The notes under the pieces: model-generated
Databases searched by the model: none
Told to the model about the DNA's origin: nothing
What the model saw: the letters and a program-made list of their open reading frames with translations, nothing else
In this document: positions 44,001-55,389 of the stretch, one piece after another
Position numbering within the stretch: the stretch's first letter is position 1
How the letters are laid out: the number at the start of each line of letters is the position of its first letter
Assembly: GCF_963675165.1 (NCBI RefSeq)
Contig: NC_087383.1
Location: forward strand, 4,928,979-4,992,978
Reading direction: 5' to 3'
DNA from: Halichondria panicea
Taxonomy: Eukaryota > Porifera > Demospongiae > Suberitida > Halichondriidae
DNA length: 64,000 bases
Translations under genes and position numbers: made by a program

Positions 44001-47000
44001 TGGTATTATTGCACATGAGAGCACCGCTAAGGTGTACTAAAGTACAAATTCAGAAAGGTAAAAACACCACCATCCAATCAGGCAACAGATTACATAAAGT
44101 TATGTAATCTGTTGCCTGATTGGATGGTGGTGTTTTTACCTTTCTGAATTTGATAGAGCGCATCTGCACGATGATCTTGTTATTTGTACTATACATGGCT
44201 GGGCTCCGTATGTTAACTTTTTTTGTTTCAGGACATAGACTGTATGTGTGTTGATGGCGATATGGTGGTGAGTGTGAGTCTTGATGGTGACATCCGAGTA
44301 TGGGACAGCCAACCAAGAGGAAGGCGCTGTCTTAGAACGATTGTCCGAAGGTGTGTACCTCCATGGCAATTTATTTAGTCTGTACATCACTGTCAGGCGT
44401 ACAACACCATTTTACTGGAGCCTATAATAATGTATGTGCTGTTTTTGCTTTAGCTAGTGCACCTTTCACAAATGAATTAGCTAGACATTATAGTACATAT
44501 ACATGATCATTTTTATAGTGAGTCTATTCACACTCCGCTTCAATGCCTTGTAGCCCAGCGGTCAGAGCAGTGAGCTGGGAACACGAATAACTTAGAGAGC
44601 AATGTGTTAGACTGGTGTCAAATCAATTGAGTGTTTCATCTGACTATAATTATTTTTCCTTCTCAGTGAGCTTTGTGGTGAGCCACCCCTTCACTTAGTT
44701 GCCACAGATACAAGTAATCGGCCAGCTGCTGACGGTTGTGAAGACAACTCTGACTACACACCATCCACTACCCCGCTGTTTAAAAGCAATACCACTATAG
44801 GATCTAGCTGTAATCTACCCTCTACTATTCACACTTCTTCCCTTCTTCACAATATTTCTGCCCCCACTTCCATTCTTCCCAATGCTGCAAATTTCCCATA
44901 TTTATCACACACCTTGTCCCGATCACATACTTCTTCAGTCATACACCACTCAGATTCTCCTCTTCCTGTAGGATCCACTCCACCAGTTAGTATGAATAAT
45001 TTTCCTCACCTTGTAAATTATACTCCCCAAGTTCAGTACAATTCTTCTGTGAGTGGTAGTTCAAATTCTGTTCAAGTCGTTTCAGCGACCAGGGTGACAC
45101 CTACACCGCATCAAACTTATACAACATGTCCGGTTCTTCAGCCAACTAATAATTATGCTGGAACACAGCCCTACACCACAGCTCAAGGCCAGTCTGTTGG
45201 AATTCCACGTCATACGTCGGCATATGCAGCTGTTCAACCTCAATATGTCAACGAACAAATACCGGCTAGCGGAGTTCAAGCTTACACTCAAACGTATCCT
45301 ACTCCCTACACTACTCCACAAAACACTTCGTATCCTCGACATACTACTTCTTCTTCTGCTAGCACAAGGGATACTAGAACACATTCGCGTGCCCTATCAC
45401 ATGGTCAACTGAGCTTTAATAGGCAGGCAAGTACTTCCGGTCGAACAAGTTTGCCTCACATCTCTTTAGAAGTGTCTCCTCCTGACAACATTGGAACCAG
45501 TCCGCATAGTATTCCAACAATATCCCGATCAGATAGTCCAATTGTTGGCAGTCAGGGCTATGGATTTCGGCGAAATTCTTTTCAAGGTGGTGTGAATGTT
45601 CAGAGGTCTTTGTCAGTCAATTCTGGACTTAGCTCAAGCTCTACTAAACAAATAGATCAATTGGTCCGTAGTTCTCATTCAAATCGCTACCTCTCATCCG
45701 ATCTCTCATCCACATGTGCTTCATTGTCTATCTCAGGTACTGTTGTGCACTCTACATGTAGCCCTACAAACCATGCTGCAACTTATCAGCGAAACTTCTC
45801 CTCAAGTCCTTCTCCTATCCTCACAAATCAACGTCCAGGAATACAGGTCCCCCTCGAGCCACCAATGATCTCAACATCAAGAATTCTCCCATCAACCCCA
45901 ACAGCCAGGAATCCTAGTTTATTACCTGCAGTGAGTACTAATGTACATGTAACAGCACCTAACGGTAAATCTGAATCTACATTAGCATGTGAAGTACCTC
46001 AGCAATCACAGAGGGTGCAAAACATTCAGCTGACTTCATGCTCTCCCTCTGTAAGCAGAAGTGCCAGTGAGAAAAAACTTCCGTATCAACGTGGTCATGC
46101 ACGTAATCATTCTCTTGGCAATGACCTTCCTCATAGAGGCCCCCTGTTCTTCAAAGGTCATACGAGGAATCGATCACTGGGGAGCGTTTCTGGGCCTTTT
46201 CAACCACAACATGAGAGCTCTCGCCAACCATCACTGGGAAACCTGTCAATAGCTTCTGCTAGCTCTTTCGTTACGAATGTGAGTTAAAACCTTGTCATAA
46301 TTATACATGTACACTGTTGTGTGTTGGCTGTATGAGAATAAAAATAGAGTACCTTATATCTTCTAATTTATCGGACTTCTAATTATTCCGGACGCTTTTC
46401 TGGGCAATTTTCGTTGATCTAATACAGTGGACACTCTGTTGCTTTAATTTTATATTTGTTCTAAGTATTCGAACAATACCAGCTTTATAGCCAGCAATAG
46501 AGACTATTCAGTCGCACACTGTTCTATTAAACTTAGCTAGCTCGCATGCAGCTGCTTCTTCTAATTATTCCAGACATTTCACGTGCTTTATCTTCCAATA
46601 TACTCGGACACTTTTAAAAATAGTTATTGGGCTGTCCGATAAATTAGATCTGTGTACTATAATCTGTGTACTATACATAATTATTAGTTTTTGTACCATC
46701 AATATCGTTGGTTTAATATTACACTGCAGCTGTTATATATTTTTCTATATAGCACCAGTCTTTTTACTTTATGCAGTTGCAGTCCCCTGTTTCACCTCAA
46801 GCACCCATCCCCGAGACTGGCTATGATTTTGCTTCACATTTCAACATCTTCTCTCAGTACACAGCCAATATGGCGCTGCAATATTGTTCTGTTGATGACA
46901 GTGAAACGGAACCAGAGCATAGTGTGCCCACGGTCTGGTGTATGGGGACTTGGAACGCTACTGTTGCTGTCGGATGTGGAAACGGACAAGTTGAGGTATG

Positions 47001-50000
47001 ATCATGTTTGAATATTAGCTGAAATTTGCTGACGCTCAAAATTTAATGATTCAAGTCCCACCACTTTAAACTCCATTGCTTCTGCTGTAATTATAGCTCT
47101 TTCCTCTTGCTTTAATAATTGCTGTAATCGCATGATGTGGTACTAGTGACTGGAGTTTGTACAGCAATTAAACCCGTATCACATCTGGTCTAGTAATTGA
47201 CGACGTGCTTTGGTTGTTTTCGAATAACGGCCGTGGCTAATAAAACTGCAGAGAACTTCACCATAAACGATTTGAAGTCAATAGTATGAATACTCGTGCA
47301 ATAAGGGGTCTTAACCATAATTATGCCCAAGCGAGGTATACGGTAGTGTGTCTGTGTAGACTGCTACAGCAATGAATCAAGTACAAGTAAGAGTTTCTAT
47401 AGGCTTCTAGTCTTGTTTAATTGAATTTTAATTCGTGGATTTACAAATAAAATAATGCTTCGTTCTCGAGTTATACCTAGTTTTGCTTACTTGGAATGCC
47501 ATTGCAGCCTTTTCAGAAAAGTGTGTAGCAAAACTTGTCCATGGAGTGTTGCTACTCAACTTAGTAGTTAGCTTTGCACTAGAACGCTAGCTATTGGTAA
47601 CTGCAACAGTGAGAAGAGAGCGGCAAGGCTCTACTGATGCAGCCATTAATCTTAGGCTTGAACTGTGGCATCGATCGTTTTTAACAACAATCATAGCCAA
47701 TCATTAGGCCACTCCAAATGAGACTGTAGTTTCTCGTCAGAGACTCCAGTTAATTATAAGCGGATGTGAGCAGTATTATCATTATTCATTACTATGAATA
47801 TAATTATAAATTGTTCCGTCATCAATGAATTTAATTAATTAGCCACAAAAATTCAGCCAACCAATGTGCTTAGAGGCAACAAAGAACAAGAAAAAAGTAA
47901 TTTCAATATTTCATTGATAATTAGAGAAATAATGGCCATAATGACTATCAATGAGGTAGCTAAAGCAGGAAGCGCAAGTTGGACGGGAAACTACAGTCTC
48001 ATTTGGAGTGACCTTACCCACTCTTTGAGTTCTGCATGCAGCAAAATTAATCAAATATTCTAAGCTGATATATAATGTGTGTATAAACGCTGTTAGTAGC
48101 TTTATGTTATGTAGCTTTGGCACCTCCACCGAGGCATCAGCACCCGCAGTGCTTTCATTATAATTACATGTACAGAATGATATAATTATTATACGTGTGT
48201 GTGTACAATGTACATGTATAAATTATGATTGTTATTTAGTAACCACTTCAATACCATTAATAAGAAGTGGAAGTGGTGTGGGCATTCCTAATTGTCTAAA
48301 CTTTTCTGGTACATCAGAGATACAAAAGAAAGGGGATTGGAAACGAAATTTTTACGAAATTCTTGCGTGAAGCATTCCGCGTTATAGGGCGTGGCTAAAA
48401 CTACAAAGGATTATATTTATAGTCAGCATGCTCATTACCTGTCTTGACTGCTCTACAATGTGCTGTACATAGAAACAGTGAAATTGATCATTTTTAATGT
48501 TGATTTTTCTAAAAAGTAAAGAGAATTTAGCTCTAAAAAGTCAACTAAGCAACGCAGCCACTATTACTAGACAAATAAATGCTATGCAAGAAGAAATAGC
48601 CTTTACTATGAAGTCGTAGGAGGGACAGGCCCATGGTGTGTCTAAAAGTATACTAAAGCAGTTTAAAGGACTATACTGCAAACGTTTATGAACAGTACAG
48701 CTTATTTATAGCATGAAGCCATTCTATGTAGCACTTAGATACATAATAACCAAGTCAAGCAATGTCCTTTGCTGTTTTGACTTCACAGGAGGGACAGAGA
48801 AAAGTTGACAGAGAGTAATTCAAGCTAAACTCAAAAAAATTGGAAACAGAGTAAAGACAACGGACTTAGAGCTTGTCAGTGGTATAAGCTTACTTCTCTC
48901 AAGTATCTCCCAGGCCCTGAGTGATCTCTAGTGGATAGGAGAGCTAGAAACCAGGGATACAAAACCGTAGCGCAGTCCTCCATGTAATTATTTGTGAGCG
49001 CAATAATTACACGGAGTGCTTCACCGGATGTCAGTCCTTTTACATAGGGCGTGGGCGGTCGTTTCCAATCCCCTTTCTTTTGTATCTCTGGGTACATGTA
49101 GCTGGTGGCTACTATATTGTTTTGCCTCTAAGTGTGAGGTCAAACCATAAAAACACCCAAACTAACGAGAGACCAGTCCAGTCGTGCCAAGCGTTGGTGG
49201 TGTAACGGTCAGCATTGTTGCCTTCCAAGCAATAGATCCGGGTTCGACTCCCGGCCAACGCATTTGTTTTTTGCTATTTGTATCAGTTGCTGTACTTCTG
49301 CTTTATCTTGTACAGGCATGGAATGCTGACACTGGTTCATTGATATTCTGCCTGAACCTTGGTACAGTCGGTGTGACAACCATCACCATCAACTCTCAAG
49401 GGTAAGTTGTTAGTTTATTGCAGTGAATTAATAGTTATGGTTATACAAATTAACCTAGGATATTTACTGGTCACATGGATGGAGCAGTTAATCTGATTGG
49501 CCACAATGGTATTTTGCAAAAGACTGACCGTATGCACACTAAAGCAATTAGCGTCCTTCGGTGTTATGATGACCGAGTAATTGTTGGTAGCCAGGATTCT
49601 ATTGTGAGTGTGTTGAGAAGAATGGACCTCATGCCAGTCAGCACTTTACATGCCCACTGTGGCAACATCAGAGACATCTTGTGCATAGACGTAAGTGACG
49701 TATAGATCTCACTGATGTATTTTATTCACTTAAGTTTGTTTTTCATAGCAGACTGTCATTAGTTACTGTATAATAGTCTAGCACTGTATTTTGACACCGC
49801 ATTTTAAACATTTTTATGCTGTTATACCAGTGATGTACATGTACAATGTATGTTGTTGTCTAGGGCCCCACCCATGGCTGTGTGTCGGGCTGCAGTAAGG
49901 GCCTCATTATCCACTGGGACATGGATACTGCAGAGCTTATCCATGACTATGGCGAGTTTGAAGGAGGTGTAATCAAGTTGGGATCTGCCGGCTTATTGGT

Positions 50001-50814
50001 TGTTGCTCTTTTGACCGATTGTATACGAGTGTGGGACTGCATTGAGGGGGAGGCACTACACAAGATATCACTGGTCAGGTTTTACATGTACATGATTGTA
50101 ATAATTGTTACCCCTGCCAGGAGAAGTATGCCTTAGTTATTGTGTAACCTTTCTTCCTTATAGGATGGACTGTGTAATGACTTTGCTGTAATGGGATCAA
50201 AATACGTCGCAGCAAGTCTTGAGGTGACTGTGTGTTTGCGTATTCCTGTCAGATACAGTTTGTAGGTAGGGTGAAGTCGTCCTTTATTATGCCTTGGGAC
50301 GTAGCCGCTCCTGGCCACATTATATTAGTTTTCTCTTACATATTGAGGGCTGTTACAGTCTGTTCGGAATCGTGCTATACATGCGATTCTCTAACATCTG
50401 CTTAACTGGACAATAATATGCATAGCGCAGTTTTAACTGTGGATTAACTAATACAACTGTGGATTAACTAATTAGTTAATTAGGCCGGCTGTAACATTTT
50501 TACTGGCATGCATGCTTCAGTAAAAATGTTACTACTAGAAGCATGCATGCCAGTAAAAATGTTACAGCCGGCCTGAAGTGAAGGTTGCCGGAGGGCTAAT
50601 AATTTTATCCCTACTTTTTGTCATGCAGTCTCACATCGTCGTCTATGATATTGATTCTGGCAGGAAGCACTCTGAGCAGTACTTGCTACCGGACCGAGCT
50701 ACATGTATGACTCTCATCAGCCATGTGGCTACACTGGATGAAGCTAGTGTTGTGTGCAGCAGTGGCAAGGACTTGCACATTGTGCCTTGTCAGGTTAAGC
50801 TGAAATTGGACTAG
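38027..50814 (+). CDS. SCAP: SREBP cleavage-activating protein (SCAP)
   Basis: 21 exons: 38027-38157, 38408-38564, 39500-39651, 39784-39959, 40145-40365, 40473-40551, 40763-40889, 41039-41129, 41569-41784, 42341-42523, 42693-42858, 43231-43486, 43635-43908, 44232-44350, 44667-46278, 46777-46995, 49316-49401, 49459-49690, 49864-50073, 50164-50223 and 50629-50814. The sum is 4,953 nt, or 1,650 aa; human SCAP is 1,279. SCAP is the ER cholesterol sensor that escorts SREBP to the Golgi. The N-terminus has SHGLFCASHPGPVILVVVMV (TM1). Residues about 285-450 form the sterol-sensing domain (VGKIDLVKSKIGLG, GLENILIIVKAVISTP, TTVLSIDLRRLE), followed by LELSDL at the COPII-signal position. WD40 repeats start at about 744. 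A Ser/Thr-rich insert (about 783-1320, one 1.6-kb exon) interrupts the WD region and explains the extra length. All splice phases agree. Confidence 0.95.
41260..41456. mobile_element. Third CAGGGTGTCATACAGG MITE copy
   Basis: Starts 'cagggtgtcatacaggattt' and ends 'cctgtatgacaccctg', with 'gaagtagaggggggaaa' and 'ggggggatatcccccc' inside, as at 34415-34759. In the SCAP intron between 41129 and 41569. Confidence 0.8.
42050..42285. repeat. Dispersed repeat copy (reverse orientation) in a SCAP intron
   Basis: Contains the complements of 'gcttctataggcttct', 'acagctggaacagac' and 'aagcttctttctc', seen at 13066-13330. In the intron between 41784 and 42341. Confidence 0.6.
44046..44151. repeat. Near-perfect 106-bp palindrome in a SCAP intron
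   Basis: Left arm 'aaattcagaaaggtaaaaac' through 'cagattacataa', right arm its exact complement. I see only the central A/G pair unpaired. It is about 80 bp upstream of the first WD40 exon (44232) and would form a stem of about 52 bp in the pre-mRNA. Confidence 0.9.
44545..44632 (+). repeat. tRNA-like segment, possible SINE head
   Basis: 'tagcccagcggtcagagcag' resembles a pol III box A (tRNA D-arm) and 'ggtgtcaaatc' 60 bp on resembles box B. The 3' half does not fold as a tRNA acceptor stem, so it is not a tRNA gene. In the intron between 44350 and 44667. Confidence 0.4.
46996..48307. other. Left part of a 2.3-kb SCAP intron
   Basis: Holds a dispersed repeat copy at about 47330-47560 ('tctataggcttctagtc', 'gttctcgagttatacc'). 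A segment at about 47160-47330 ('gcagagaacttcaccataaa') recurs at about 60300-60480. No exon or RNA gene is needed here; SCAP phases close without it. Confidence 0.55.
48308..49093. mobile_element. 786-bp MITE in a SCAP intron
   Basis: The ends are inverted copies of about 37 bp: 'gagatacaaaagaaagggga' at the left and 'tcccctttcttttgtatctc' at the right. No transposase frame in the interior. It lies just upstream of the tRNA gene. Confidence 0.8.
49191..49262 (+). tRNA. tRNA-Gly (anticodon TCC)
   Basis: Acceptor stem GCGTTGG pairs with CCAACGC, plus discriminator A. Box A reads TGGTGTAACGG and box B GGTTCGACTCC. The anticodon loop CTTCCAA gives TCC. The 72-nt sequence is standard for an animal tRNA-Gly and is followed at 49266 by a T6 run that serves as a pol III terminator. 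It lies in sense orientation inside a SCAP intron, 54 bp before the next exon, without intron or encoded CCA. Confidence 0.96.
50286..50400. repeat. Dispersed repeat piece in the last SCAP intron
   Basis: 'ttatgccttgggacgtagcc' and 'ttgagggctgttacagtctg' match the 13066-13330 family. Non-coding. Confidence 0.5.
50482..50574. repeat. Hairpin with 37-bp perfect arms
   Basis: Arms 50482-50518 and 50538-50574 ('aggccggctgtaacattttt' and its complement) flank a 19-bp loop that itself contains 'agtaaaaatgttact'. It is only 55 bp before the last SCAP exon. Confidence 0.9.
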
Positions 50815-50950
50815 CTCTTGTCTTATTTATAATCACATGACCGTACTCTTATCCCCTTTATATTTTTGTATATAATTATTTGTATTATTGAAAAGTATAA
50901 AGTACAAACAAAAGAGTCAACACACAACACATATGCACAATAGAAAACAA
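50815..50950. terminator. Shared 3' end region of SCAP and the HSP70-like gene
   Basis: Only 136 bp separate the two convergent stop codons, so the 3' UTRs probably overlap or abut. The stretch is AT-rich. I do not see a clean AATAAA on either strand and cannot place the cleavage sites. Confidence 0.45.
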
Positions 50951-53900
50951 TCAGTTTAATTTGTTATCCCTACACCGTTTTTCCCACTTATTCAGTAGTT
51001 TGGCTTTGTTCTTAATCTCGTCACCAGTGAGTAGACCTTTGTCTTTCTGAATCACCACAGTCTTTGATGATCCCTCCTCCCCCTTCACACTGGCTGTCAC
51101 CTCTAGCACACCGTTAGCATCGATGGTGAAAGTCACTGGGATCTGGACCTGATTGAGAATGGGTAGTGTACAAATCATTTACGATTCAGTGCTGATGATC
51201 CACTGTGAATGAGTAACACGATTGTTGGGTTGTCGTGATATAAAACACACAATTATACATGCAGTGGAATCTCCATAAAACGGACACCATTGGGGAATTA
51301 ATATAACAGCCTTTTGGCTGTTATAGAGAGGTGGTCTTCCTTGGGAGGTTCCGATTGCCAGCTATGTATATGCTCTATGAGTCATTTCTTGCTGCAAATA
51401 AATCTTGGAGCTTTGCTAACTGCTTCTTTAGCTCATACAAGCTTTGAAAAGGCTGTAGAGATAAGCTACATGCAGCTAGGTTTTCACGACTGTGTAAAAT
51501 GCTATCTCAATAATAAATTTCTGCTAATTTTGGGTGTGGCTGTCCGTTCTGGGAGGTTATTATCCCTTGCTAAAGCTGGTTGGGAACTAGAAAGCCTATG
51601 GCGCAATATTAGTGCCAAAATTAGAGTATATACGTATTTGTATCTAGGGGGTACTCTTTTTGTAAACTGGTATAGAAAATAAACATTCAGGGATACACTT
51701 TTTATCACTTGGGGGTACTCTTATGAGTTTAGGTACACAAATATTTCTTTTGAGGGTACCTACTCTTCCATATTATAATGACTTGAAGAGTACCCTCAAA
51801 TATATTTTCCATACTGAACTAAAAAGAGTACCCTCAAATAAAAAGAGTACCCCCAAATAATTTCTAAGGTTAAAGTTCACGTACTTTAACCTCTACGTGT
51901 ATTTCTATTTAGAGCGCATCCTTAGACTTTGAGTACGTTTTGTCCATGTAATAAAAGCACCATAATTATTATCTAGTCTCATAAAAATTAATAATAAACA
52001 TCAATTTTTGGTAGTCCCTTAGAACACTAATCATAAGGGATCTGATGAAGGCCTTCCCACCTCTTCAGAAACTAAGGTAGGTGTACAAAATCTTCTCGCA
52101 ACTGCATGGTCTCGCCACCAGCATGTCCTCTAAAGACAGCGTGTGCTACATAGCCCAGGGCTTCTGCCTCTGTTTGACTCAACGAGCCATCAACAATATC
52201 AGTCAACAGTTCTCTATAAATCAGCTATCAGCAGCTTCCAGCGTAGTTACACCAGACTTCCAAGGGACTGTTCAATGATTAATATTGCTCACAATTCTAA
52301 GGGGCGCTCTAAATAGAAATACAAGCCACACCTCTAAGTAGAGGTTAAAGTGCTTGTACTTTAATCTTAGAAATTATTTGGGGGTACTCTTTTTATTTGG
52401 GGGTACTCTTTTTATTTGATGGTACTCTTTTTATTTGAGGGTACTCTTTTTATTTGAGGGTATACTTTTTATTTGAGGGTACTCTTTTTTAGTTCAGTAC
52501 TCTCTTCAGGTCATTATAATAATTATGGAAGAGTATGTACCCTCAAACAAATTATTTGTGTACCTAAACTGATAAGAGTACCCCCAAGTGATAGTCTACA
52601 CTAAAAAGTGTACCCCTGAATGTTTATTTTCTATACCAGTTTACAAAAAGAGTACCCCCTAGATACAAATACGTATATACTCTAATTTTGGCACTAATAT
52701 TGCGCCATAGAAAGCTGCTCGTTATACGGAGTAGAGAGGTGGTCGCTCCTGAGAGGTTGCTTTACATTAAAGTTTCAATCCGAACCTGAGCTCTTGGCCG
52801 TTATATAGCGTGTGGTTGCTCTTTGGAGGTGGTCGTTAATGGAGGTTCTACTGTACACCATGAGAATCAATGTGTATAATATTCCACACAACACAAGCAA
52901 ACACTTGGTCTCATGCTATACCTATTACATACACATACGCAGCAGGCAAATCATGTATTTATAATAATTACACAAGTTGACACGAACATACACCGGCCAT
53001 CAGCCCATACCATAGAGCACTGACCTGTCCCCTTGGTCTAGGAGGCAGCCCTGGTAGTGTAAACTTGCCGAGTAACCTATTGTTCTTGGTCGCTTTGTCT
53101 TCTCCCTCAAATACCTCCACAATTACTCGAGTCTGGTAGTTTTCATTGTTACGATACACCTGTGTGTAAGCAAAGGACATGGTCACCCTAATATAGCCAT
53201 AGAGGTGCAGAGTATACAGCTGTAGTACGTGCTACTTCATCAAACTATAATGAAAGCACTGCGGGTGCTGACGCCTCGGTGGATATGCCAAATGTATACA
53301 CAACATTAAGCGCTAATACACCACATACAATTATCATCATGAACATATTATATTTTGCTGCATGCAGGCAGTATTCTCACAGGGAAACTCTAAAAGTGGG
53401 AAATGATCGACCATGCTATTATAGAAGGAGCTATAATTTCCATGAAGAAAAGAGGCCCCAACTGAATACAAGCGAACCACAGCTAATATGGAAAAGGAAT
53501 ACTAGATTGAAGCTAACAGTCATAATAATTATATCGATACTAAAATTATAATAATGCACGTACCCTAGTGTGGGAGTAAGGAATGGTCGTGTTTCGAGGG
53601 ACAACGACACTCATTCTTCCCCCTACCAGCTCAATTCCAAGGCTCATTGGTATCACATCCATCAGTGTAATGCCTGATAGTTTTGGGTGCTTCTTGTCAA
53701 ACGATAGTGAGAGATTGGCCCCTTGGATTGCAGCTCCTAACGCTACGGCCTCGTCGGGATTAATTCTCTTACTCAGGGGCTTATTGGGAAAGTGTTCCTC
53801 TAGCAGTTGTTGGATTCGTATGATGCGTGTGGATCCACCAATCAGCACAATCTCGTCAATGTCTTCCCTGGATATGCTAGCGTCAGTAATCGCTCTATAC

Positions 53901-55209
53901 AGTGGCTCGAGACATTTCTTAAATAGATCCTGATTGATTTCAACAAATTTATCTCTTGTTAAAGAAGATTCAAAGTCTTCTCCGCTAACTAGAGCGTCAA
54001 CTTCGATACCAGCCACGTCTGAGTGTGAAAGATTGTGCTTGAGTGACTGACAAGCATCTCGGAGCTTCTTTAGAGCCTTTGGATTCCTAGAGATGTCTTC
54101 ACCGCACTGTGACTCAACTTCAGGCAGAAAGAACTGAACAAGATTATTGTCAAAATCTTGCCCACCTAAATACGAATCTCCACTGGTGCTTTTGACTTCA
54201 AACACACCACCTTCTATAACCATGATAGTAACATCTAGGGTGCCACCACCTAAATCATACATGAGTAATGTCTTAGATCGGTCATCTCTTTGTGATCTCT
54301 CTAGTCCGTAAGCAAGAGCGGCTGCAGTAGGCTCATTGATGATCCTCTCCACTTTCAAACCAGCTATTTCGGATGCATCAATAGTCGCCTGCCTCTGAGC
54401 GTCGTTGAAGTAAGCAGGGACAGTAATGACAGCACGCGTGACCTTATGTCCAAGGTAATCTTCTGCAGTGTGCTTCATCTTGGCAAGCACATAAGCAGAA
54501 ACTTCTTCGGGCATAAGAAGCTGGGGTGTATCTCCAGAAACCTCAATGGCACAGTTGCCACGAAATTCAGTCATGTTAAATGGCCAGAGCTTCAGTGACT
54601 GCTGAATGGTGGCATCTGACATTTTGCGACCAATCATTCTCTTGGCATCATAAATTGTGGCTCGGGGGAATCGAGAGCCTTTGCTTCTTGCTGCCTCACC
54701 AACGAACACATTCTCATTTTGGAAGGAGACCCAGGAAGGAGTTGTCCGATTCCCCATATTGTTTGCTATGACAGTCGGATGGCTACCGTCCCACACAGCC
54801 ACACAAGAGAATGTGGTACCAAGATCAATGCCGATCACCTCCGCCCTTTCGGCAGTGGTGGGTGTCGCTGTGGATCGAGGAGAGGGCTGATCTTCTCCAA
54901 AGATATCTTCAACGGAGGGAAGGAGTGGGTCACCTAGAACTGATGAAAAGAATGTATGCAATACAAGTGGAGTGTAAGGAAATGAACAATAATAGGAAAA
55001 AAGCATACATGTAGCTGTACTGCACTGGTAGATGGGGGTGGGGTGTTTGTGTGTGGGTGTTGCTCACCCCCTGTTGTAGAGAAGAGATTTCGTGTTGCTC
55101 CACCTGCAGTGGGTGGAATAGGGTCGTTGGAATCATCAGAGTCAAAGTCGTGCTCATTATCACTGCCCTCAGGATCAGGGAACGGCACATCACATGAATC
55201 ATCCGCCAT
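50951..55209 (-). CDS. HSP70-family chaperone with acidic N-terminus and no lid
   Basis: Minus-strand exons 55209-55068, 54933-53564, 53159-53025 and 51148-50951 total 1,845 nt, or 614 aa. The N-terminal 60-70 residues are acidic and Pro-rich ([17 protein letters not shown]...). They precede a full ATPase domain: [53 protein letters not shown] and IGGSTRI. A substrate-binding beta domain follows ([16 protein letters not shown]-like [27 protein letters not shown]). The protein stops about 25 residues after the beta domain ([12 protein letters not shown]), so most of the helical lid and the EEVD tail of canonical HSP70 are missing. There is no signal peptide, so a cytosolic or nuclear location is likely. 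Intron 3 carries nested mobile elements (51262-52853). It is divergent from NCLN across 180 bp. Confidence 0.93.
51262..52853. mobile_element. pogo-like MITE with another inverted-repeat element nested inside
   Basis: Outer ends read 'cagtggaatctcc' and 'ggaggttctactgta', the CAGTGGAACCTC type of pogo/Tigger-like elements. An uninterrupted relative is at 62116-62507. At 51597-52709 a second element interrupts it, with termini 'tatggcgcaatattag' / 'ctaatattgcgccata' and flanks gaaagcc / gaaagct as a probable target duplication. The inner arms contain arrays of 'gagtaccc' + 'tcaaataaaaa' repeats. No transposase. In the HSP70-like gene intron. Confidence 0.8.
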
Positions 55210-55389
55210 TATTAACTCTACTTGTATTTTGTATTTTGATTCGAGGCAGAGAGCTGTGTCAGATGACTTGTGATGGGCGTGGCTGATATTGGCTCTTACA
55301 CCCCCGCAGCCTAACCACGTGTGTTCTGGACACTAAGATTACTACAAAATCATCATCTTGCTGCTCTTTTTAACAAATTATTTTGTATC
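55210..55389. promoter_or_regulatory. Bidirectional promoter between HSP70-like gene and NCLN
   Basis: 180 bp between divergent ATGs. Visible elements: 'gggcgtggc' (GC-box-like) at about 55275, 'attgg' (inverted CCAAT) at about 55288 and a CACGTG E-box at 55316-55321. The elements are known promoter boxes; their use here is inferred. No TATA box. Confidence 0.55.

Noticed and set aside
44545-44632. A second tRNA gene
   Set aside because: Box A and box B look-alikes exist, but acceptor and T stems do not pair. A SINE head or chance is more likely.
45082-45384. Minus-strand and third-frame open frames inside the large SCAP exon
   Set aside because: They are shadows of the Ser/Thr-rich SCAP exon, whose phase fits both neighbours.
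55288-55320. ER-stress element (ERSE) in the HSP70/NCLN promoter
   Set aside because: ATTGG and CCACG are both present but about 22 bp apart and in the wrong relative orientation for ERSE (CCAAT-N9-CCACG) or ERSE-II.
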